A stretch of 45,449 nucleotides of DNA from Dehalococcoidia bacterium (GCA_022451965.1 JAKUNJ010000003.1:1-45449), one strand, 5' to 3'. Shown: positions 1-8,981, counted from the stretch's first letter. Notes: generated by a model not told the origin, from the sequence alone. Numbers and translations: made by a program.

Positions 1-282
1 GTAGTTCTTGGTGGGAGTCAAGCTTTAGCAAGAGCATGCTTTTCTATGATGACTCCAATTAAGAAATCGGCTGAATTTTTTGGATTTTATGCATTTACTA
101 TGAAAGCAGCTTCAGTAATTGGGCCCTTAATATATGTAGCTGCTGTAAACTCGAGTGACGAAAAGGTTGGAGTATTAATTATTTGGATATTAATAATTGC
201 AGGAACATTATTATTATCTACAGTTAATGTTAGAGAAGGAATGAAGGTCGCCGAGTTAGAAAACTCAGCCTCTAAAAAATAA
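1..282 (+). CDS. UMF1/Atg22-like MFS transporter, C-terminal fragment
   Basis: The frame is open from the first base of the window, so the gene begins upstream and only the last ~93 residues are seen. The segment starts VVLGGSQALAR and continues with SAEFFGFY, which resembles the Gly-Gly-x-Gln-Ala ... E-FFG-Y region of UMF1-family (Vacuole effluxer Atg22-like) major facilitator proteins. Two hydrophobic helices follow (about IGPLIYVAAV and VLIIWILIIAGTLLL), then a short charged tail. It would be an inner-membrane transporter of unknown substrate. Its stop codon is one base from the stop of the convergent MFS gene. The methionine at 46 is internal and should not be taken as the start. Family assignment rests on the short fragment only. 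Confidence 0.75.
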   Translation, partial: VVLGGSQALARACFSMMTPIKKSAEFFGFYAFTMKAASVIGPLIYVAAVNSSDEKVGVLIIWILIIAGTLLLSTVNVREGMKVAELENSASKK

Positions 283-283
283 A

Positions 284-1573
284 TTAAGTCTTAATTCTTA
301 CTTCTCCAATTTCTTCATATGAATATTTTCTCACTCCCGAAAGACCGTACCAAATTATTAACACTACAAGGATAGACACGACGCCTCCAAGAACCATTGT
401 ATTTCCCGCACCAATAAAATCAGACATTATTCCAACTTCCCATTTACCAATTCCATTGGCAGTCATTGCCGCTAAAGAATGTGCAGCTGTAGCTCTTCCT
501 CTCATATTATCAGGTGTTGTTAGCTGAACGACTGTTTGCCTCATTGTCATACCTACGGCATCTGCTGCGCCTAATGCAACAAGAGCAAATATACCTATAT
601 AAATCGATGTTGACCATCCAAATATTATCAATAGAAAACCATAAACTAATGTTGCGTAAAGTACAATCACTCCCTTTCTTTTTAATTTATGAGTATAAAC
701 AACTAGTAAGCTTCCTAAAATTGCACCAACTGAATTAAAAATACTTAAAGTAACAACAGCACCTCTTCCACCTTGATATAATTTGCTCGCGAATAATGGA
801 AAGAGTTCTCTATAGTAAGAAACTACAGTCACTCCGATATCAAGAATGTATAATCCAGGAAGTATTGGATGAGATTTTATATATTTGAATCCTTCAACTA
901 TATTTTTATTCACTGACTCTGATTTAGTAATATCTAAAGCTCTTCCACTTTCTTTTATGAATAATGGTGAAATTACACTTATAAAAGCCAAAAAAGTATT
1001 TATCCAGAAAGATAAAATAAGAGATTCACTCCCACTATCACCCGTATTTAACAATATTATTAAAGGAGTTACTATTGTACCAATCTGCCAAGTTATAGTA
1101 TTCATAGCTACAGCATGCCCTAAGACATTTCTTGGGACAACTCTAGCTGTAAATGCAGATCTTGCAGGTCCTCCAAAAACACTACTTGCAGCAAGTATTC
1201 CAGAAACTAGATAAACATGCCATATTTCCAAGCTTGAAGTTGACTCAAGTATTGCCATAGAACCAATAAGAACTAAACTAAATAATTGAGTGAATGCTAT
1301 AAGTTTTTTTCTATCTACTCTATCAGCAAAAACTCCTCCATATAAATTAGCTGGCAATCTTACTGCTAGTTCAATTAATCCTAGCCAAGCCAATGTAGAT
1401 CCTTGACCAGTTCGTTCATAAAGCCAAATTGCAGTAATAATCATCCTTAGATTCATAGTTGCAGTTGCTGTGACAGTTGAGAACCATAAAACTCTATAAT
1501 CAAAATAAAGGAAAGCAGACCATATTCTTAATTGATCTACATTTGCCTTTTCATTACTACTTTTACTATTCAT
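284..1573 (-). CDS. MFS transporter (EntS/MFS_3-like exporter)
   Basis: A 429-aa polytopic membrane protein with about 12 hydrophobic helices. The early segment VLWFSTVTATATMNLRMI and the loop NLYGGVFADRVDRKKLI fit the cytoplasmic loop 2-3 motif (G-x-x-ADRxxRK) of the major facilitator superfamily. The central VFGGPARSAFTARVVP and the second-half MRGRATAAHSLAAMTANGIG are typical of MFS_3 (EntS/TetA-like) exporters. It sits in the inner membrane and probably exports a small molecule; the substrate cannot be read from the sequence. The gene is monocistronic, convergent with the preceding MFS fragment, and starts with ATG without a clear Shine-Dalgarno sequence. Confidence is high for superfamily, low for subfamily. 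Confidence 0.85.
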   Translation of the reverse strand: MNSKSSNEKANVDQLRIWSAFLYFDYRVLWFSTVTATATMNLRMIITAIWLYERTGQGSTLAWLGLIELAVRLPANLYGGVFADRVDRKKLIAFTQLFSLVLIGSMAILESTSSLEIWHVYLVSGILAASSVFGGPARSAFTARVVPRNVLGHAVAMNTITWQIGTIVTPLIILLNTGDSGSESLILSFWINTFLAFISVISPLFIKESGRALDITKSESVNKNIVEGFKYIKSHPILPGLYILDIGVTVVSYYRELFPLFASKLYQGGRGAVVTLSIFNSVGAILGSLLVVYTHKLKRKGVIVLYATLVYGFLLIIFGWSTSIYIGIFALVALGAADAVGMTMRQTVVQLTTPDNMRGRATAAHSLAAMTANGIGKWEVGIMSDFIGAGNTMVLGGVVSILVVLIIWYGLSGVRKYSYEEIGEVRIKT

Positions 1574-1755
1574 ACTTGTTGGAAGTATAACTAAAAAAAT
1601 TGAAAAATTATTATAATTTTCAATCTAAATCTATATATTTATTAATATTTAGATAAATTTCCTCTAAAATGCCTTTTTATATTTTGAGTTTATTTTTTTA
1701 TAAATATTATAATTTTTTATATTTTTATATTTGAAAAGGTTCTAATTAATTTATA

Positions 1756-1798
1756 AATTTAGTAGAAAAAATATATTTATTATTGTTTCTACTAAATT
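1756..1798. repeat. 13-bp perfect inverted repeat
   Basis: AATTTAGTAGAAA at 1756-1768 is followed 17 bases later by its exact reverse complement TTTCTACTAAATT at 1786-1798. It could be a binding site for a dimeric regulator or a cruciform/hairpin. No T-run follows directly on either strand, so a terminator is less likely. It lies about 185 bp from the start of the MFS gene and 305 bp from the 193-aa gene. Confidence 0.6.
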
Positions 1799-2042
1799 AC
1801 AAAAAAATAACTATTTTTTTAAATGTAACACTTATGGGTATATTTCAAAAAAAAAAATTGCATAGGTAAAAAAATGTTTCTTTTAAGATTCAAGCTAATT
1901 TAATAAACAAATCAAATAAATATTATGATCTGGTAATAATCTGTGTATTTTAAAGAATATTTGTTACTTTATTTATTAATGTAATTTATATCTATAAAAA
2001 TATTTTTATGAATATCCGTAATTAAGTTATCAGTAATATTTT

Positions 2043-2071
2043 TTCAATTTTTTATATTATGCTTCTATAAT
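2043..2071 (+). promoter_or_regulatory. Sigma-70-like promoter of the 193-aa gene
   Basis: A perfect -10 hexamer TATAAT at 2066-2071 is preceded by TTCAAT at 2043-2048 with a 17-bp spacer. The -35 is weak (3 of 6 matches). Transcription would start near 2078, about 27 nt before the ATG at 2105, leaving room for the GGAAAG ribosome-binding-like sequence at ~2094. In such AT-rich DNA a TATAAT can occur by chance. Confidence 0.4.
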
Positions 2072-2104
2072 GCCTCTATTATTCCTGCATTATGGAAAGT
2101 AATT

Positions 2105-2686
2105 ATGAACATAGAAAATAATAAAATTCCAGATTATTCTTTATCTGAAAGTATTAAGTTTGTTGAACCTTTCGCATTTTCAAGCTTTTCTAGTATAAAT
2201 AAGAACCAGTATGCTAGTTTAAGGGGTTTCAATGCTTCTGGTGGTGCTTATAACCTTAGATTATCGTCCGCAAGGCTCTGGGGCCTTCTTACAGATGGTA
2301 ACCCTTTCTCTTTAACAACTCTTTCTAATCAAATATTCAACTCAAATTCTGAAAATTATAAAATAGAGGCAATTTATAAAGCTTCTAAAACTTTTATAAT
2401 ATTAAACCGCTTATCTAGAGACTTGCCTATATCACCTTCAACAAATGATATATCAAGGATAATTCCACAAAAAATTTCTAGTAAAAACTTAAGAAAAATT
2501 AAAAACTTAATTTTAGATTTACGACTACATAGATCAAATTTCATCCAAGAGGATAAACAAATATTAGAAACTAAAGAAATAAAACTAGAACTAAGTGGAG
2601 TAAGTATTGAAATAGAAGAATCTAAGGAATCATTGCTTGCTGCAATAAAATTATTGGAATCTAGATTAGATTTATTTAGAGTTTAG
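2105..2686 (+). CDS. Hypothetical protein, possible winged-helix N-terminal domain
   Basis: A 193-aa soluble, lysine-rich protein that I do not recognise with confidence. Residues ~15-75 contain NASGGAYNLRLSSARLWGLL followed by LTTLSNQIF. This resembles the helix-turn-helix part of DUF5343-type and related proteins, where a 'small residues + S-x-L-xx-L-G-L(I/L)' pattern ends the recognition helix. The C-terminal half (from ~125) is charged, helical and possibly coiled. No catalytic motif, signal peptide or membrane segment is visible. It has its own promoter-like sequence and its end overlaps uvrC by 15 bp tail to tail, so the two are not co-transcribed. A DNA-binding role is only a guess from the pattern. 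Confidence 0.7.
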   Translation: MNIENNKIPDYSLSESIKFVEPFAFSSFSSINKNQYASLRGFNASGGAYNLRLSSARLWGLLTDGNPFSLTTLSNQIFNSNSENYKIEAIYKASKTFIILNRLSRDLPISPSTNDISRIIPQKISSKNLRKIKNLILDLRLHRSNFIQEDKQILETKEIKLELSGVSIEIEESKESLLAAIKLLESRLDLFRV

Positions 2687-4519
2687 TGTTTCTAGTATAC
2701 TTTTAGCCAAACTCAGATTTATATTTTTTATTGAAATCAATTCTTTTATAGATGCTTTTTTAATTTCCTCTGTAGAACCAAATTTTTTAAGTAATGCTTT
2801 TTTCTTTATTTTTCCAATCCCATCAATAAAATCTAACTCTGATCTTATAGCTTTTTTTTGTCTTATATTCCTATGGTAAGTTACTGCGAAACGATGAGCT
2901 TCGTCACGAACTCTTTGTAATAAGTATAATCCTTGTGAAGACTTATCTAAAATTATTGGTTCCTCACTATATGGCATGAAAATTTCTTCTTCTCTTTTCG
3001 CTATTCCTGCAATTGGAATATCAGAAAAACCTAGTTCAAGTAATATTTGAAGAGCAGAACTTAATTGACCCTTACCTCCATCAATTAATATCAAATCAGG
3101 CGTCTTAGAAAATGAATCTAGTTTTTTATTAATCTCTTTGTTTTTATCTAAAAGTTTTTTATATCTTCTATAGATAACTTCTCTCATAGCTTCAAAATCA
3201 TCATTTTTATCTTCTGATATCTTAAATCTTCTATAATCTGACTTTTTGGGTATTCCATTTTCAAATACTGACATAGATGCGACAACATTTGATCCTTGAA
3301 TATGAGAAATATCAAAACATTCAATCCTGTTAGGCAGAGATAAAAGACCAAGTTCATTTTGTAAATCATTTAGGGCTATTTTTGTTTTCTTTGAATCATT
3401 GATCCACTTAATTTGCCATTGTTTTAATGATTCTTTTGCATTTGTAATGCCCATTTTTAATAACTTACTTTTTGTACCTCTTAGAGGTATTCTTATGTTA
3501 ACGGTTTTATTAGATTTATTTTCTAAAAAATCTTTTATTATACTTTTTTCTGATGGTAATTCTGAAACTAAAATAGATTTTGGTATAAAAATGGATTTTG
3601 AATAATAATCAAATAAGAAAAGTCTTATGATTTCATTTATTTCTGTAGATTCAGTTCTTTCTATTCTAAATTTTTCATGAGCAATCATATTTCCTTTTCT
3701 AATATTAAACACAACTATCATTGCTTCGTTTTTATTTTTTACACAAGAAATTAAATCGAAAGTTTCATAATGTAACCCAGAAACCTTTTGTTTCTCAAGC
3801 ATTTTTTCTATAGATCTGATCCTATCTCTGTATACAGCCGCTCTTTCATAGTTTTCTTCTTCTGAGGCTTTTACCATTTCTGTCTTTATCTCTTTGACTA
3901 TTGAAGATGTTTTGCCACTAAGAAAAGTTTCTACATTATTAATAATTTGTTCATATTCTTTTTGATTGCTATTACCAATACAAGGAGCCTTACATCTACC
4001 TAGATCAAATTCTAAGCATGCTTTCAGGTCATTACCTGTAATTTCTTTAGTACATGTACGGTAGGGAAATATTTTTGATAATAAATCTAGAGTTTGTCTG
4101 ACGCTAGATATAGATGAATAAGGACCATAATATTTATTTTTATCTTCTTTGGGATTTCTTGAAATTACAATCTGTGGGAACTTTTCAGACTTAGTTATTT
4201 TTATATATGGATAAGATTTATCATCTTTTAATCTAGCATTATATTTTGGTTGATATTTTTTTATTAATTGATTTTCTAGAAGAAGAGCTTCTTGCTCAGT
4301 TTCTGTTACTATAAAATCAAAGTCTTCTATATTTGATACCAGCTCTATAATCTTTGGAGTTAAATCGGGTTGCTGTGAAAAATAATACCTTAATCTATCT
4401 TGTAAAGAATTAGCTTTTCCAACATAAATTATTTCTTTTTTGGTATTTGAATGTAAATAAACTCCAGGCTTTTTAGGAATATCTTTTAATCTATTTTTGA
4501 ATGATTCTGAATTAGCCAA
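2672..4519 (-). CDS. uvrC: Excinuclease ABC subunit C
   Basis: UvrC makes both incisions around a lesion in nucleotide excision repair, working with UvrA and UvrB in the cytoplasm. The 615-aa length is normal for the family. An N-terminal GIY-YIG nuclease domain is visible (KKPGVYLH ... IIYVGKANSLQDRLR, residues ~16-50). A UVR motif for UvrB contact lies around 205-240, the RNase H-like 5' nuclease domain starts near IECFDISHIQG (~400), and tandem helix-hairpin-helices are at the C terminus (IDGIGKIKKKALLKKFGS). The start codon is TTG, inside the end of the preceding 84-aa gene (8-nt overlap), which implies translational coupling in a minus-strand operon. Confidence 0.97.
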   Translation of the reverse strand: MANSESFKNRLKDIPKKPGVYLHSNTKKEIIYVGKANSLQDRLRYYFSQQPDLTPKIIELVSNIEDFDFIVTETEQEALLLENQLIKKYQPKYNARLKDDKSYPYIKITKSEKFPQIVISRNPKEDKNKYYGPYSSISSVRQTLDLLSKIFPYRTCTKEITGNDLKACLEFDLGRCKAPCIGNSNQKEYEQIINNVETFLSGKTSSIVKEIKTEMVKASEEENYERAAVYRDRIRSIEKMLEKQKVSGLHYETFDLISCVKNKNEAMIVVFNIRKGNMIAHEKFRIERTESTEINEIIRLFLFDYYSKSIFIPKSILVSELPSEKSIIKDFLENKSNKTVNIRIPLRGTKSKLLKMGITNAKESLKQWQIKWINDSKKTKIALNDLQNELGLLSLPNRIECFDISHIQGSNVVASMSVFENGIPKKSDYRRFKISEDKNDDFEAMREVIYRRYKKLLDKNKEINKKLDSFSKTPDLILIDGGKGQLSSALQILLELGFSDIPIAGIAKREEEIFMPYSEEPIILDKSSQGLYLLQRVRDEAHRFAVTYHRNIRQKKAIRSELDFIDGIGKIKKKALLKKFGSTEEIKKASIKELISIKNINLSLAKSILETLNSK

Positions 4520-4766
4520 GAATAAAAGTTAATATTACAAGTATTACTATAAGAGAAGACGAAATGATACCCATTTTTCTTAATTCTAGAGCAACTGAAT
4601 TGTTATAAATTACTATCTTCTCATTTACTTTATTAGATGAAGATTTAGATTCATTTGTTTCTATCCTTTGTAAAGAATTATCAGCAGGTTGAGAGGAATC
4701 GAAGTTTGTTTGTTTGAAAACATTAGGTTTACTATTTTTTCTATTCTTTTTACTTTTTTTTGGCAT
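4512..4766 (-). CDS. Small tail-anchored-like membrane protein
   Basis: An 84-aa protein of unknown function. The first ~20 residues are very basic (MPKKSKKNRKNSKPN), the middle is polar and low-complexity (Ser/Asn rich), and residues ~67-83 form a single hydrophobic helix at the very C terminus. This layout suggests a membrane-tethered cytoplasmic protein. It overlaps the upstream kinase-like gene by 17 nt and the downstream uvrC by 8 nt, so it is almost certainly translated within that operon. The double overlap is the main evidence that it is real. No homologue is recognised from the sequence. Confidence 0.65.
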   Translation of the reverse strand: MPKKSKKNRKNSKPNVFKQTNFDSSQPADNSLQRIETNESKSSSNKVNEKIVIYNNSVALELRKMGIISSSLIVILVILTFILG

Positions 4767-5469
4767 TGGATCTTTTCATTAAATATTTTTTTGCATTTTC
4801 ACATATATCATCGATTATTTCATCTTCTGATAAAAGCTCAGAATTAAATATAATATTAAATATTGATGGATCTAAAGGTTGTTTTTGAAAAACATTTAAG
4901 TAATAATTTTTCTTTCCTTCATCGTATTCTACTACCTTTTGTCTAGATTCTTCCTCAGAAATATTATATTTTTCAGCATACTTCTTTATTCTTACCTCTT
5001 CATCGCAATAAATTCCAACTTTTAAGGCATTTGGGTCATTTCTTAGCACTCCAGAAGCTCCTCTTCCCAAAATAAGGACACTCCCCTCTGATGCAATTTC
5101 TTTGATAACTTTTCGAATTGCTTTAGTAAAATCTAAATTTTCGCTTAATTCCTCAGTATGAGGAAAGTCTTTATAAGGTTGAGAAAGTAGATTTTCAACA
5201 CCTTGGCCAAAAAAAGGATCTGCTCCACCGCCAGCTAGTGCAGATTTCTCTAAGGCTTTGAGAAGTCTTTCTGAGAGTTTCTCAACTAAAGATTTTTCTT
5301 GAGGTTTTTTTTCAAGATCTAAAATTTCACCTAAATGTGTATCAAGTTCTCTAGCAACTTCAGATAAGATAACTCTATCTACAAAATCTATTTCTAATTT
5401 TTCTGATACTTTTTTGCCGATATTTTGATATCCAGAACCCAGATAACCTTCTAATGTAACAACAGGCAT
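4750..5469 (-). CDS. Cytidylate kinase-like family protein
   Basis: A 239-aa P-loop protein of the Cytidylate_kin2 type. The N terminus VTLEGYLGSGYQNIGKKVSEKL is the family's GSG-type phosphate loop, a variant of GxxGxGK[ST] lacking the classical Lys-Ser/Thr. EIDFVDRVILSEVAREL follows as in the family. ILGRGASGVLRND and VGIYCDEEVRIKKY are the core and LID-proximal segments. The family usually has D-x-x-R before an aromatic pair; here it reads DEGKKNYY, so the Arg is a Lys. The true substrate of this family is poorly established, so a CMP-kinase role is not assured. The ATG is preceded by AGGAG at 6 nt. It lies 21 nt downstream of the recombinase gene. Confidence 0.8.
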   Translation of the reverse strand: MPVVTLEGYLGSGYQNIGKKVSEKLEIDFVDRVILSEVARELDTHLGEILDLEKKPQEKSLVEKLSERLLKALEKSALAGGGADPFFGQGVENLLSQPYKDFPHTEELSENLDFTKAIRKVIKEIASEGSVLILGRGASGVLRNDPNALKVGIYCDEEVRIKKYAEKYNISEEESRQKVVEYDEGKKNYYLNVFQKQPLDPSIFNIIFNSELLSEDEIIDDICENAKKYLMKRSNAKKK

Positions 5470-5490
5470 AAAATTCTCCTTTTTTACATT

Positions 5491-6387
5491 TTATTTATTT
5501 CCTCTTGGATGCGCAATATTATAGTCTTCAATAAGTTTTTGATTAGGTATTTTAGTGTAAATTTGTGTTGATTCTATAGAACTATGACCTAAAAATTCTT
5601 GCACATGCCTTATGCTAGCGCCACCTTTTAAAATATGTGTTGCAAAGCTATGTCGAATCATATGTGGGGTAATATTTTTTGTTATACCTTTTTCCAATCC
5701 TCTTTTTTTTAGGCTTCTCCATACATATTGCCTTGATATTATATTTGAATTTTTATCTGAAAAAAGAACAGAGGAAAAATTATTAGATTTTGAAAAAAAG
5801 GGTCTTATATTTTTGATAAAAAATATAAGACATTTAACTGCATTTTCATAAATAGGTAATATTCTTTCTTTGTTTCCTTTACCTCTTACTTTTACAGAGT
5901 GATTATCTAGGTCTAATTGTCCAAGTTTTATATTAATTACTTCACTAACTCTAAGCCCTGAAGAGTACATCAACATAAATATACAACTATCTCTATAGTA
6001 AAATTTATTTTTATTCTTGAAATCTAGCAATAGGTTTATATCTTTTTCACTTAGAGGTTTTGGAATAGGAGTGGATACTTTTGGAGACCTAATATTTTCA
6101 AATATTTCTTTATAAACATATTTTTCCTTATAAAGGAAATCAAAAAAAGACTTTATAGATGCATACTTTCTTTTATAAGAGCTTTCAGATAATGATTTTC
6201 TAATTGAGTTGAAATAAATATTTATGTCTTTAGTGGATACATCAGCCCATTCGAACTTATCTTTTTCTTCCATAAAATTCGCAAATAATTTTAGGTCATT
6301 TGAGTATGCCATTAAGGTGTTGTTACTATATCCTTTTTCTGAAGATATAAAATTATAAAATTTTTCTAAATTATCATCTAAAAACAT
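5491..6387 (-). CDS. xerC/D: Tyrosine recombinase XerC/XerD
   Basis: A 298-aa tyrosine recombinase, the size of XerC/XerD, which resolve chromosome dimers at dif. The N-terminal SAM-like core-binding domain spans ~1-90 and the catalytic domain ~105-298. All catalytic residues are visible: Arg in SSGLRVSEV, Lys in VRGKGNKERILP, the HxxR box in PHMIRHSFATH, His in LGHSSIESTQIY and the nucleophilic Tyr in that same segment. The C terminus NIAHPRG matches the family's HPR ending. It is the first gene of a minus-strand operon leading to uvrC and is divergent from lgt, as expected of a chromosomal housekeeping Xer rather than an integrase of a mobile element. XerC versus XerD cannot be decided here. 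Confidence 0.92.
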   Translation of the reverse strand: MFLDDNLEKFYNFISSEKGYSNNTLMAYSNDLKLFANFMEEKDKFEWADVSTKDINIYFNSIRKSLSESSYKRKYASIKSFFDFLYKEKYVYKEIFENIRSPKVSTPIPKPLSEKDINLLLDFKNKNKFYYRDSCIFMLMYSSGLRVSEVINIKLGQLDLDNHSVKVRGKGNKERILPIYENAVKCLIFFIKNIRPFFSKSNNFSSVLFSDKNSNIISRQYVWRSLKKRGLEKGITKNITPHMIRHSFATHILKGGASIRHVQEFLGHSSIESTQIYTKIPNQKLIEDYNIAHPRGNK

Positions 6388-6475
6388 TTTTACTAAAATC
6401 TCTATAAAAATAATTGAATTTTTTTTTTGAATATTTAATATATAGATAGAAATTTCAAAACTATTCTTTAATAAT

Positions 6476-7306
6476 ATGATAAAAATACCTTTCGATCCTA
6501 TGATATTTCAGTTCGAATATTTAGCATTATCATGGCATGGTTTTTTTTCACTTGTTGGTGTTATAGCAGCAATTTATATTGTCTTAAAGCAATCAAGAAA
6601 AGCGGATATTCCGGATGATTTGGTATTTAATGTTGCTTCTTGGGGTGTAATTGGTGGCATCATTGGAGCTAGATTAGTCCACATAATAGATAATTTAGAC
6701 TATTACATAGATAACCCATTATATTTCATTTATATATGGAAAGGTGGAATAGGGTTATGGGGAGGAATTATAGGCGGTATTTTAGGAGGAATTTTATATC
6801 TGAAGATATCCAAAGCAACCACTGAAACTATGGGACAGCTCATGGATTTTGCAGCTCCAGCAATGCTAGCAGGTCAAGCTATAGGAAGAATTGGTGATAT
6901 AGTCAATGGAGAGCATTGTTCAAGAGCAACAGATTTGTTTTTTGGGTGGTATTTTTCAAATCCAAATTCTCCAGGTTACTCTTGTGTGATGAGGTCTCAA
7001 AATTACAGTAATTCCCACTTTCCTCCAGGCACTAGTCCAGATACAGCAGTACACCCAGCTGTTGCCTATGAGTTTATTTGGGATGTTCTAGGAATGATTT
7101 TTTTAGTTACACTTAGAAATAAACTTAAGCCTTTGGGAAGTCTCTGGTTTGTTTATTTAGCATGGTACAGTCTAGGAAGATTTGCTATTCAGTGGGTAAG
7201 ATTGGATAGAACTTATATTTTAGGTTTTCAGGAAGCACATTTTATTGCTATTATTTGTTTTGTAGTATCAATTGCATTTCTTGGTATTAAGACTAGAAAA
7301 GCTTGA
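6476..7306 (+). CDS. lgt: Prolipoprotein diacylglyceryl transferase
   Basis: Lgt transfers diacylglycerol from phosphatidylglycerol to the lipobox Cys of prolipoproteins in the inner membrane. The 276-aa sequence has about seven hydrophobic helices. The hallmark region is GIGLWGGIIGG then AIGRIGDIVNGEHCSRATD (around residues 140-160; the family's Arg/Asn active-site segment). The later HPAVAYEFIWDVLG corresponds to the HP-x-x-x-YE motif, and YLAWYSLGRFAIQWVRLD to the C-terminal Tyr-x-x-x-Arg region. A candidate client, the TlpA-like lipoprotein at 36112-36699, is in the same window. The gene is convergent with recJ, 7 nt away. Confidence 0.95.
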   Translation: MIKIPFDPMIFQFEYLALSWHGFFSLVGVIAAIYIVLKQSRKADIPDDLVFNVASWGVIGGIIGARLVHIIDNLDYYIDNPLYFIYIWKGGIGLWGGIIGGILGGILYLKISKATTETMGQLMDFAAPAMLAGQAIGRIGDIVNGEHCSRATDLFFGWYFSNPNSPGYSCVMRSQNYSNSHFPPGTSPDTAVHPAVAYEFIWDVLGMIFLVTLRNKLKPLGSLWFVYLAWYSLGRFAIQWVRLDRTYILGFQEAHFIAIICFVVSIAFLGIKTRKA

Positions 7307-7313
7307 TTCAAAG

Positions 7314-8981
7314 CTAACAATTTTCAATTTCGAGTAATTGTAGTTTTTTTTGAATTTTACCATTCCAATAATCATACCGTAATTGATATATAAAATTTAT
7401 GTATCCATTATTAATTTCTATGTCTCCGCAGTTGAAATAAATAAAATCGAAAATTTTATCTCTTGCTGAAATTTGACCTGACATATGATTTTTATCTTTT
7501 CCTATTTTTCTGTAATTTTCTAGATTAGCTCTTTTAGCCAAAAAAATAGGAATAGGATTTTTTTCTCCAAATGGAGATAGACATCTTATTTCGTCCCATA
7601 GTTCAAAATTTAATTCAGATATAGATAATTCAAGATCAATTTTATATTTTTTTGTAGAATTTAATTTTTTCTTTGAAATATTTATATTAAATAAATCATT
7701 CTTGAATGATTCTAAATCCTTGGCATAAATAGAAAAACCAGCAGCGCTTGCATGCCCACCAAAGCTTAAATAATAATCTTGTAATTTACTCAAATTATCA
7801 AATAAATTGTAATTATCTCCTGACCTTGAGGAAAATCTACAAATTTTATTTCTTTTAGCAAAGCATAAAATAGGTTTAGATAAATTTTCGACAAGTCTTC
7901 CTGCTAAAGGACCAAGTAAACCTAATGGATAACCTGAGCAATCCAATATAATAATAGGATTAGTAAATTGAGAGTTAATTTGTCCTTGAACTTCATCCCA
8001 TAGCTTTCTAGATAGATCTTTTCTTTTATCATTCATTATCTCTATTTTTTGAGATAAATTATGAGCAGTCTTAGAATTTTGGCTAGTTAATAAATTTAAG
8101 GCTAAGTAAGCATCTTCGATTCTTCCCGGGGTATTTATTCTTGGTGCTAATGAAAATGATATATATTCACTCTCAGGAGCTTCATAAAAAAATTTCTTAC
8201 CAACTAAATTATTCAATGCCCTGATACCAAAATTTTTGGTTTTAGAAATTTCAAATAATCCATTCTTTACAATAATTCTATTGTTATTTAGTAATGGTGC
8301 TACGTCTGCTATAGTTCCTATAGTTGCTAAAGAAGTAATTCCATCTTTCATTGGGATATTAAATTTATCGAATAATGCTTTAGATAATAGCCAAGCTACG
8401 CCAGCTCCTGAATAAATTGTTTTATTATTTTCAAATACAGGATTGATTATTGGATAATTATATTTTGTTTTTTCGGGAATATGATGGTCTGTAATAACAA
8501 AATTTATTTTTTTTTCATCTATAAGTTTATCTATTAATTCATTAGAATTTGTACCTGTATCAACAGTAATTATCAAATCACATCCTAGATCAATTAGTGT
8601 ATTTAATCCATTTAATGAAATTCCATGTCCTTCATTTTCCCTGTGAGGTATAAAAGGTTTTGGATCTGCTCCAAGTGTTTTTAAGGTTTCAAAAAGAATA
8701 GCTGTTCCAGTTAATCCATCGGCATCGAAATCTCCATAAATTCCGATTTTAGATTTTGAATTAATTTTAGTTGAAATCATTTCTACAGCTTTTTCCATTT
8801 CAGAAAATTCGTATGGATCAATTTTTTCAATATCAAAGTCCTGTAAAAATTTTTTTCTATCTTTATCTTTGATCAATCTATTATCAAGAAGAATTTCTAA
8901 TATATTTTTGTTTGATAATATTTTATTTTTAGAATTTTCTTCTTGAATAGTAAATTTATTATTTTCAATACTTACAAGCAT
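7314..8981 (-). CDS. recJ: Single-stranded-DNA-specific exonuclease RecJ
   Basis: RecJ degrades single-stranded DNA 5' to 3' in recombination and repair. The 555-aa protein carries the DHH superfamily motifs: YGDFDADGLTGTAIL (motif I), ITVDTGTN, the eponymous VITDHHIP, and ATIGTIADVAPL. The DHHA1 motif is SFGGHASAAGFSI (GGHxxAAG), followed by an OB-like C-terminal domain. Length is normal. Its ATG shares one base with the fabF stop (TAATG), so it is translationally coupled behind fabF. Pairing RecJ with FabF has no obvious functional logic and is probably operon compaction. Confidence 0.95.
   Translation of the reverse strand: MLVSIENNKFTIQEENSKNKILSNKNILEILLDNRLIKDKDRKKFLQDFDIEKIDPYEFSEMEKAVEMISTKINSKSKIGIYGDFDADGLTGTAILFETLKTLGADPKPFIPHRENEGHGISLNGLNTLIDLGCDLIITVDTGTNSNELIDKLIDEKKINFVITDHHIPEKTKYNYPIINPVFENNKTIYSGAGVAWLLSKALFDKFNIPMKDGITSLATIGTIADVAPLLNNNRIIVKNGLFEISKTKNFGIRALNNLVGKKFFYEAPESEYISFSLAPRINTPGRIEDAYLALNLLTSQNSKTAHNLSQKIEIMNDKRKDLSRKLWDEVQGQINSQFTNPIIILDCSGYPLGLLGPLAGRLVENLSKPILCFAKRNKICRFSSRSGDNYNLFDNLSKLQDYYLSFGGHASAAGFSIYAKDLESFKNDLFNINISKKKLNSTKKYKIDLELSISELNFELWDEIRCLSPFGEKNPIPIFLAKRANLENYRKIGKDKNHMSGQISARDKIFDFIYFNCGDIEINNGYINFIYQLRYDYWNGKIQKKLQLLEIENC

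Larger units (their letters stand above)
1574..2104. other. AT-rich divergent intergenic region
   Basis: About 530 bases with almost no G or C and no plausible reading frame. It separates the divergent MFS gene and the 193-aa gene. It holds a 13-bp inverted repeat (1756-1768 / 1786-1798), an 8-bp inverted repeat ATCTAAAT/ATTTAGAT (1623-1630 / 1647-1654), and a promoter-like sequence near its right end. Nothing else was recognised. Confidence 0.6.
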
